In this document: positions 1 through 5,322 of the stretch, piece after piece | Numbering within the stretch: position 1 is the first letter of the stretch | Layout of the letters: every line of letters begins with the position of its first letter | NCBI GenBank assembly: GCA_034437695.1 | Contig: DAOTTJ010000378.1 | Coordinates: forward strand, 1 to 10,381 | DNA: 10,381 nt | Direction: 5' to 3' | Source: Paraktedonobacter sp034437695 | GTDB taxonomy: Bacteria; Chloroflexota; Ktedonobacteria; Ktedonobacterales; Ktedonobacteraceae | The notes under the pieces: generated by a model | Told to the model about the DNA's origin: nothing | The model's input: only the letters and a program-made list of their open reading frames with translations | The model's database searches: none | Made by a program: the position numbers and the translations under genes

Positions 1-1318
1 AACCGGTGATCAGCTCGATCTCGTCTGGTTTGCCCAGCGTAAAATCATTGACCACCTTCTGATCCTCCGACAACAACGGATGGCCCAGGTCGCTGGCGGC
101 GAAAACCGGCGGCTGCTTCTCACGCGTGCCAGGTAAAATCTGCGGAAAGGTGTAGTCGGGGTGCAGGTACGCAAAGGTAGCAACTGAACAGAGCGCCTCT
201 AATTCAAACCAGTGCTCCAGCCACTGGGGTAACATGCGCAAGACAAGACTCTTGTACTGACTGAGCTGATAGGCATTATAAGCGTCAAATGGCAACAGTG
301 AGTTGACCAACAACTGCACGGTAGCCTGCTGGCTCACCATTGTACGCCGGGCCAGGCTCGATAAATTGTTCAAGACCTCCGCAGGTCGCCTCCCCTTAAA
401 AAAAATCTCACAGTGCGCTCTAAGGGACCGATTCTGGCTATACCTATAGGTCTCCAGGAAGTGGAATACCGAACTCAATTGTTCAAAGACAATACGCATA
501 CGCGATGCGTCTTTAAACAGCTGACCATAGCGTTTCTGGGTCGCTAAAAACCAGCAGGCAGAGAACGCGATAGAGAGGAGGCAGGCCCAGGGTGGAAGCA
601 CGCCAACAAGGAAAAGCACAAAGAGCACAACCGTCGCCACGCTGGCCAGCAACGGAATATACAGGATCGAACGCGCAACCTCTTGCTCGATCTCGCCACT
701 CAACCAATCTAGCAACTTGCTCTCATCGTACTGATCGTCTGTATAGCGCGTGGCCTCCAGCGAGTGAAACAACAGTTTATTGCGAAAGCCGGTTAACGGC
801 ATCAATTCCTTGACAAAATCCTGGCGGCGGCGGATCTCACCGACATTTTCTGGCGTCTGCAAGAGCCAATCGCTCAAGCGTTGACCGCCCTCAAAGGAGA
901 CCGCCGTATTCATCAGGCGATGCAGCGAACGTTCCCCCGTCAGGTCCAGATCGACCTCAAAGGGGTGCTCTGCTTCCTCACCCTCTAACTGGGGCGGCAA
1001 CGCATCCCAATCCAGGTGCATGCGAGCGAGCTGCATCTTTTTCATTTTGGCAAAGACGCGGTAACGCTGCAAGCCTCTGGCATTTTTATCACGATAGTGT
1101 CCAGTTACCAGAAAAGCGACGATCCCCAACGCAATCACAACGATACCAGCCCAACGCACAACAAAGAGAAGTAGGATAAAGAGTATACAGCCACCCACAA
1201 AAATCATCATCTGATAACTCGTCGCCTGACGAGTGGCCTCGTCTAACCGTTTCGTCAATCGTTCAAGCCGTCCAATCTGACGCTCAAGGGCCACCAGACG
1301 CGTTTGCCTGTCAGGCAT
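1..1318 (-). CDS. MutS-family ATPase with four predicted membrane segments (3' part missing)
   Basis: The gene starts at an ATG (1316-1318) and is open through 439 codons to the window edge, so the C-terminal ATPase lobe is cut off. It is preceded by a strong ribosome binding site, GGGAGG, 9 nt upstream. Residues 1-30 look helical and charged. Hydrophobic segments lie at about 38-55 and 57-73. A MutS core/lever-like helical region follows, with a second hydrophobic pair at about 218-240 and 244-260. The last visible stretch, DLGHPLL (410-416), VVNDFTLG (422-429) and EIELITG (433-439), is the typical entry to MutS domain V. In this family ITG runs directly into the Walker A loop, which here would lie just outside the window. 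The mismatch-recognition and connector domains of classical MutS are absent from the N-terminus. Membrane-associated MutS-like proteins of this layout exist in several bacterial phyla, but their role is unknown to me. The MutS-family call is firm; mismatch repair is not implied. Confidence 0.85.
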   Translation of the reverse strand, partial: MPDRQTRLVALERQIGRLERLTKRLDEATRQATSYQMMIFVGGCILFILLLFVVRWAGIVVIALGIVAFLVTGHYRDKNARGLQRYRVFAKMKKMQLARMHLDWDALPPQLEGEEAEHPFEVDLDLTGERSLHRLMNTAVSFEGGQRLSDWLLQTPENVGEIRRRQDFVKELMPLTGFRNKLLFHSLEATRYTDDQYDESKLLDWLSGEIEQEVARSILYIPLLASVATVVLFVLFLVGVLPPWACLLSIAFSACWFLATQKRYGQLFKDASRMRIVFEQLSSVFHFLETYRYSQNRSLRAHCEIFFKGRRPAEVLNNLSSLARRTMVSQQATVQLLVNSLLPFDAYNAYQLSQYKSLVLRMLPQWLEHWFELEALCSVATFAYLHPDYTFPQILPGTREKQPPVFAASDLGHPLLSEDQKVVNDFTLGKPDEIELITG

Positions 1319-1549
1319 TATATATACCCTCCCTGGTAGAGTATGAAAACGAAAAAGTTTTTGCACTCAATCTGCGCCGCCCTCTGCACTCCCACTCCAC
1401 ACACCATTTATTCGATCCTCGACTGACTATCAATGCTCTGTCACGCTTCAACTAACCAGCAGGGACGCAAAGGGTGCAACCCCTTAACTGGGGTTTGAGG
1501 CTGTGCCTCCGCTTTCCTCTCTCTCTACGTCGCCGCAGGTAACGCAGGT
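1319..1549. other. Intergenic region between MutS-like gene and lipoprotein gene
   Basis: This 231-bp region holds the ribosome binding site of the MutS-like gene (GGGAGG on the minus strand, 1328-1333), an AT-rich patch at about 1350-1362, the short hairpin element described separately (1467-1509), and a CT dinucleotide run around 1516-1526. I see no convincing promoter hexamers for the MutS-like gene. It may be read from the upstream lipoprotein transcript, or its promoter may not be recognisable. No open reading frame here looks genuine. Confidence 0.5.
1467..1509. repeat. Short hairpin element, smaller relative of the 2590-2773 cluster
   Basis: Two adjacent stem-loops can be read directly. 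AACCCC (1478-1483) pairs with GGGGTT (1490-1495) around a 6-nt loop, and GAGGC (1497-1501) pairs with GCCTC (1505-1509) around a TGT loop. They are preceded by GCAAAGGGTGCAAC (1467-1480), which matches GCAAAGGGCAAC at 2592-2603 apart from a 2-nt gap. A TGT-looped hairpin followed by a CT-rich run also occurs in the larger element (2642 onward). It lies downstream of the lipoprotein gene on the minus strand. No T-run follows on that strand, so it is not a standard intrinsic terminator. Confidence 0.5.
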
Positions 1550-2371
1550 TCACTTCTTTTTAACTACAATGACTATAGGCAGGTTCGTATACGAATCGAT
1601 GCTCACGTTTTGATTGCCTCCACGCACATAGAGACCAGTAGATGAGCCTCCGTCAAGGTTGAGCGCGGTCGTCAACCCCAGGTCGGACTGAGCCAACTGG
1701 GTGGCCATCTCATCCAATGTAAAGGTAATACCCGGACTGACTATAAAGAGCAGACGACCCTGCTTATCAAGCGCTACAACAGTACGTGGAGAGGTCTTAC
1801 TGTCGGCGCTAAACTGCGTACGCTTGCCTCCCATTAACAACATCGGCGATGATTGTGTCGCTTGTGTGAGATTTTCCACCGCGCTATACGGCTGGTCACG
1901 CAGCGAACGGAGCTGGATCTGTCCCTGAGCATCAACGTCAAGCATGCCACCAAACCCTTGATACGAGGTGCCAGCAACGTGTCCATCGGACACGACAAGC
2001 GCTGTCGCATTGTCCAACCCATCAAAATAGCCCCCATTCATGACGGCTACCGCCTGCTCTTTTTGCATCCACTGCTGCATGGAAAGCGGCTGATCTGGCT
2101 GGTAGGCAACGCTGAGCTTGATGGCGTTGAGATCAAAACGCACGATGGTGACCGTGTCTCCATCCCCCGAACCATCGGGAATACTCCACGTCTCCTGGCG
2201 CACCTCGACCCCAGCGACAACCTGGTTCCAACTATTGGCCGTAGGTACCGGCGTTTGCGACGTTGAGCCTAATGAAAGCGTCGGGAACGCATCACATCCA
2301 GCAAACAGGCAGAGGAGCAATAACGGACAGAGATATCGAAAAAAACGTCTGGAAAACGTTGTCGAGCGCAT
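1550..2371 (-). CDS. Lipoprotein, phosphodiester glycosidase (NAGPA/DUF2233) family
   Basis: The 273-residue protein starts with a secretion signal: arginines at 2, 8, 9 and 12, a hydrophobic run at 14-24, and a lipobox-like LFAGC ending at Cys26. It should therefore be lipidated and anchored outside the membrane, although the Phe at -3 is less usual than Leu. A Ser/Thr/Pro-rich spacer (about 33-48) leads to the globular domain. This domain carries the family's hallmarks: NGGYF (112-116), RTVVALD (196-202) and ALNLDGGSST (236-245). It matches the domain of the mammalian uncovering enzyme and of bacterial proteins that cleave GlcNAc-1-phosphodiester bonds; the length fits a single domain. The start ATG has GAGGA 6 nt upstream. 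By location and family it may act on sugar-phosphate polymers or other envelope glycans, but the substrate is an inference. It follows gatD at a distance of 437 bp and probably has its own promoter. Confidence 0.85.
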   Translation of the reverse strand: MRSTTFSRRFFRYLCPLLLLCLFAGCDAFPTLSLGSTSQTPVPTANSWNQVVAGVEVRQETWSIPDGSGDGDTVTIVRFDLNAIKLSVAYQPDQPLSMQQWMQKEQAVAVMNGGYFDGLDNATALVVSDGHVAGTSYQGFGGMLDVDAQGQIQLRSLRDQPYSAVENLTQATQSSPMLLMGGKRTQFSADSKTSPRTVVALDKQGRLLFIVSPGITFTLDEMATQLAQSDLGLTTALNLDGGSSTGLYVRGGNQNVSIDSYTNLPIVIVVKKK

Positions 2372-2408
2372 AGAATTTCCTCATATTTTTAACCAGCAAA
2401 ACACTCAT

Positions 2409-2417
2409 TCTATAGCA
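2409..2417 (-). promoter_or_regulatory. Candidate extended -10 promoter for the lipoprotein gene
   Basis: On the minus strand TGC-TATAGA reads as an extended -10 element (TGn plus a hexamer with four of six consensus positions), 37 bp upstream of the start codon at 2371. No good -35 hexamer is found 16-18 bp further upstream. The position fits a short leader with the GAGGA site at 2378-2382, but the call rests on one element only. Confidence 0.3.
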
Positions 2418-2589
2418 TATACCTGAGAAAAGAAGCGTTCCACCTACCCCCTGCTACCACATATATAACATCAATTTAAGAAAGGGAAAGCACAATATAA
2501 GACAAGAGCTGCACACGAGTTATGAGTCATCCCTGATCTTTCTGCCGGTTCAAGTCAACCAAATACAGCAAGAATGAAGTCAAGCGGGA

Positions 2590-2773
2590 GTGCAAAGGGC
2601 AACTGTCCTTTGCCGGCACCCTGTCCGGGGGACAGGTACTCTGGGGTGTCCCCAAATACCTCTTTTCTTATCTTCCGCCGCCGAAGGCGGCAAAAAAGCA
2701 GTGCAGAAGGAACCCTTCAGCTAACTTCATGCCTATGGAGGTTCGGGGGACTGCGCCCCCGAAAACCCTTTTT
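2590..2773. repeat. Cluster of five stem-loops, probable dispersed intergenic repeat
   Basis: Five inverted repeats occur in series: GCAAAGG/CCTTTGC (2592-2598 with 2607-2613); CCTGTCC/GGACAGG around GGG (2620-2636); TGGGG/CCCCA around TGT (2642-2654); GCCGCC/GGCGGC around GAA (2677-2691); and TTCGGGGG/CCCCCGAA around ACTGCG (2742-2763). A T5 run (2769-2773) follows the last after a 5-nt gap on the plus strand only. The cluster lies 3' of gatD. The first hairpin a gatD transcript meets is the 8-bp one, but on the minus strand it is followed by ACCTCC and no T-run. It may still pause polymerase or protect the mRNA end. Partial similarity to 1467-1509 suggests a repeat family. A structured RNA is an alternative. 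Confidence 0.6.
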
Positions 2774-2808
2774 GATTGTACAAAATCAGGCATAACCCAT
2801 AACAGACG

Positions 2809-3612
2809 CTATTTCTTCCAGGTCGCGGCTTCGATCGCGGAAACTGTTCCTTTGAACTTCATGGCCAGACTGAGCGCAGCAGCATGAGCCGCGTCCTCAA
2901 TCGCATCGTCCAATGGCGGCAATTCAACTTCGCCGTACCGACGCTCAAGCGCTCGCTTGATGAGGTAGTCGGTGAACCAGGGATTTTTAGGCAAGAGCGG
3001 ACCGTGCAGGTAGGAGGCAAAGACATTTTTATACATAGCTCCCTCGCCGCCGTCTTTGCCGTTATTCCCCCATCCAACCAGCACTTTACCCAGCGGCTCT
3101 ATTCCGCTCCCCAGGTAGGTACGGCCGCTGTGATTTTCGTAACCCACCAGCACGTTTTGCTCGTTGTAACTGAATTTACACTCCATCGCCATATGCGTCA
3201 TAAAACGCTCGCCGCCACCCTCGGTATAGAGATCAAGGATACCCACGCCGTTGAGCCGCTCACCTTTGGCTGGCTGATAATAATGTCCCATCAATTGGAA
3301 ACCAGCACAGACACACAAAAACACCCCCCCGGCGTCAGCCGCGGCGTGCAACGAGTCGGCTTTAAACTGAATATCACGTGACGCCAGCTCCATTTCACGA
3401 TCGGCCGCCCCGTGGATCAAGATAAGATCAAACTGCGTGAAATCGGGCGTCTGCTTGACATACACCGACTCAACTTCCGTCTTGATGCCGCGCCACTCAC
3501 AGCGCCGCTGAATCGAAAAAAGATTTCCCCGATCAGCCGCCACGCTCATCAGTGTCGGGTAGAGATGGCAGATCTTTAAGGACATGCCTGTATCTTTGAC
3601 TTGTTCACTCAT
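2809..3612 (-). CDS. gatD: Lipid II isoglutaminyl synthase, glutamine amidotransferase subunit GatD
   Basis: GatD hydrolyses glutamine and feeds the ammonia to MurT, which amidates the D-Glu of the lipid II stem peptide to D-isoglutamine at the cytoplasmic membrane face. The 267-residue protein is a class I (triad) amidotransferase of the CobB/CobQ-like type. Visible marks are HLYPTLMSVAADRGN at 16-30, the substrate-side loop LILIHGAADRE (63-73), nucleophile Cys102 in CVCAGFQLMG (100-109), GYENHSGRTYLG (157-168), and catalytic His203 in SYLHGPLLPKNP (200-211). The acidic triad member is supplied by MurT in characterised pairs. The start at 3612 is chosen because AGGAG lies 10 nt upstream; the alternative ATG at codon 10 (3585), where family homology begins, has no comparable site. 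The gene begins 23 nt after the murT stop codon, so the two are surely co-transcribed. The C-terminal tail beyond about residue 225 is family-poor and Ala-rich. Confidence 0.93.
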   Translation of the reverse strand: MSEQVKDTGMSLKICHLYPTLMSVAADRGNLFSIQRRCEWRGIKTEVESVYVKQTPDFTQFDLILIHGAADREMELASRDIQFKADSLHAAADAGGVFLCVCAGFQLMGHYYQPAKGERLNGVGILDLYTEGGGERFMTHMAMECKFSYNEQNVLVGYENHSGRTYLGSGIEPLGKVLVGWGNNGKDGGEGAMYKNVFASYLHGPLLPKNPWFTDYLIKRALERRYGEVELPPLDDAIEDAAHAAALSLAMKFKGTVSAIEAATWKK

Positions 3613-3635
3613 TCAAGCAATTCTCCTCGCAGGAA

Positions 3636-5102
3636 CTATTCTTCCCAGAAGTGTTTTACCCAGCCGCGCTTCTGCATGAGCCGCCGCAATTCCTGAGTAG
3701 GACTGTAGGTAGCCATAATATAGAGTGTCCCACCAGGACCAGCGTTCTTCAGGGCCGCATCCAGCGCCGCCTCACGGTCCTCGATCATGCGGATCTTCTC
3801 CGGTAACACTTCGGCATACTTCAGACGCATCGCCAGCTCTTCGGGCTTGTTGCCGCTACATATCGCATCGACTATCTCGGGGGCCAGCTCTTCCAATTCT
3901 ATATCCCAGAGCCACGAAAAATCTTCTCCGTCAACTACCGTATGGCTGGCCGCCAGCAACATATGCTTCGCGCCGGGATGCTGTTTGATCAGCCGCATAA
4001 TCAGATTAAACGAGGTGGGATTCTTCACAAAGGCCAGGTAGATAGTCTGCTCGCCCGCGTGGATCTCTTCAAGACGCCCAAAGGCCGGCTGAAGCTTGCT
4101 CAAAGCCACCGGCAAGGTCTCGCGCGGGAAACCGGCAGCCAGCGCCGCGCTCACCGCCGCCGCGGCATTGTATACATTGTGGATGCCAGGTAAGGGGATC
4201 TCCAGGTGCATCTCGCCTTCCGGCGTACGCAGCGTTACCTGCGTCGGACCTTTGCCGTCGTCTGCTAGCTTCACCGAGGTCGCAGCCACGTCGAGCGTAG
4301 GCAGGGTATACCCGCAATTGGGACATCGATAGAGACCCAGGTGCGAAAGATATGCCACCTTATATTCCAGATCTTCCTGACAATGGATACAGCGAATAAC
4401 ATCGGCCGACTGATCCGGCACCGGGGTCCCAACCTCTGTGGTATCCAGCCCAAAGAAGAGTCGCCGCGCCCTGGCGTTTACGCCAAAGTTCGCAACCTGC
4501 GGATCATTGCCGTTTAAGACGATGGTCGAGGTTTCTGGCAAACCCTCCAGCACTTTGTCCAGACTACGTGCAACCGCGTACAGCTCCCCAAAACGGTCAA
4601 GCTGATCGCGAAAGATATTAGTAATCACTACAACATCGGGCTGGATCTCAGGGATTACATGCTGCATCGTCCCCTCATCGATCTCAAATACCAGCACATC
4701 GCTCGCCAGATGTCCAAACACACTGGCAAAATTCACCGCCACCGAGGTCACACCCTGCAATAAGTTTGAACCGGAACGATTGTGCGAGAGCCGGTTGCCA
4801 CTCTCCTTCGCCATCTCAGCAATCATGCGCGAGGTTGTCGTCTTACCGTTACTTCCTGTGATGACTATCTTCTTCGCCGTACTCCCATTCATCACCGCTT
4901 TCAACACATCGGGATCGATGCGCCGCGCCACCATCCCCGGCAGACTCGTACCCCCACCTATCCCTAAGATACGCCCCGAGACTCCCACTAGCTTCCCCGC
5001 GGAGATGGCCAGGGCCAGCCTCACCTGGCCCAGAGGGGTTCTCTTTGCACCCTTTGCTACGGGCGTCTGGACAGAAGTAGCTTTTATATCGTCGTTAACC
5101 AT
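3636..5102 (-). CDS. murT: Lipid II isoglutaminyl synthase, Mur ligase subunit MurT
   Basis: MurT is the ATP-dependent ligase half of the MurT/GatD complex. Starting at ATG 5102 the protein has 488 residues. Domains in order: a helical N-terminus; the Mur ligase central ATPase with P-loop GSNGKTTT (83-90) and the MurT signature TNIFRDQLDRFGE (161-173); an inserted four-cysteine ribbon, C238-x2-C241 and C260-x2-C263, which binds zinc in the family; the HNVYNAAAA segment (308-316); then the C-terminal MurT domain with FGRLEE (341-346), KNPTSFN (360-366) and DGEDFSWLWD (391-400). This last motif should hold the Asp that completes GatD's catalytic triad. The frame is open up to a GTG at 5168, but the 5102 ATG has GGGAG 5 nt upstream. 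Moreover, a good promoter lies inside the extension, so the longer start would not be on that transcript. No residue expected to be essential is missing. Confidence 0.94.
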   Translation of the reverse strand: MVNDDIKATSVQTPVAKGAKRTPLGQVRLALAISAGKLVGVSGRILGIGGGTSLPGMVARRIDPDVLKAVMNGSTAKKIVITGSNGKTTTSRMIAEMAKESGNRLSHNRSGSNLLQGVTSVAVNFASVFGHLASDVLVFEIDEGTMQHVIPEIQPDVVVITNIFRDQLDRFGELYAVARSLDKVLEGLPETSTIVLNGNDPQVANFGVNARARRLFFGLDTTEVGTPVPDQSADVIRCIHCQEDLEYKVAYLSHLGLYRCPNCGYTLPTLDVAATSVKLADDGKGPTQVTLRTPEGEMHLEIPLPGIHNVYNAAAAVSAALAAGFPRETLPVALSKLQPAFGRLEEIHAGEQTIYLAFVKNPTSFNLIMRLIKQHPGAKHMLLAASHTVVDGEDFSWLWDIELEELAPEIVDAICSGNKPEELAMRLKYAEVLPEKIRMIEDREAALDAALKNAGPGGTLYIMATYSPTQELRRLMQKRGWVKHFWEE

Positions 5103-5141
5103 CGAAACTCCCTGCTTGTAAGGCTCTCTGATATCTGGCTC

Positions 5142-5170
5142 AGTATAGCAAAACAGTCGGATGCCCACAA
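5142..5170 (-). promoter_or_regulatory. Promoter of the murT-gatD operon
   Basis: On the minus strand TTGTGG (5170-5165), a 17-bp spacer and TATACT (5147-5142) form a housekeeping-type promoter. TGC directly before the -10 makes it an extended -10. Transcription would start near 5135, leaving a leader of about 33 nt that holds the GGGAG ribosome binding site. This supports 5102 as the murT start. Confidence 0.6.
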
Positions 5171-5293
5171 GTAAACTACTTCACGTAGCCAATATTGACT
5201 TATTCACAGTTCCTAAACTCGCGCCCCCTGCCTATCTCCCACTCAATCCCCCCTATGCAGTTGTACACACAACACTTCTATCTACATTCACTC

Positions 5294-5322
5294 ATTATAC
5301 AGCACGACACTGCTTACTGGAA
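5294..5322 (-). promoter_or_regulatory. Possible second, distal promoter ahead of murT
   Basis: On the minus strand TTCCAG (5322-5317), 17 bp and a perfect TATAAT (5299-5294) overlap the last codons and stop of the carboxypeptidase gene. Transcription from here would run into murT with a leader near 185 nt. The -35 is poor against TTGACA. The same hexamer pair at the same spacing is found at the sigma-factor promoter (9874-9902). Confidence 0.3.

Larger units (their letters stand above)
2372..2808. other. 437-bp intergenic region between gatD and the lipoprotein gene
   Basis: The half nearest the lipoprotein gene (2372-2530) is AT-rich and holds its ribosome binding site and the candidate -10. 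The half nearest gatD holds the hairpin cluster (2590-2773). A small inverted repeat, TGATT/AATCA around GTACAA (2773-2788), lies between the cluster and the gatD stop codon. Open frames here run through the hairpins and have no family resemblance, so I do not call a gene. Confidence 0.6.

Noticed and set aside
275..280. TATAAT on the minus strand inside the MutS-like gene
   Set aside because: It is within coding sequence, and the hexamer 17 bp upstream (ACTCAC) does not resemble a -35.
2742..2773. Strong hairpin plus T5 as the terminator of gatD
   Set aside because: The T-run is on the plus-strand side, whereas gatD is transcribed on the minus strand, where the hairpin is followed by ACCTCC.
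2574..2795. 73-codon plus-strand open frame in the hairpin region
   Set aside because: It is made entirely of the inverted-repeat element, its composition is odd, and no ribosome binding site precedes it.
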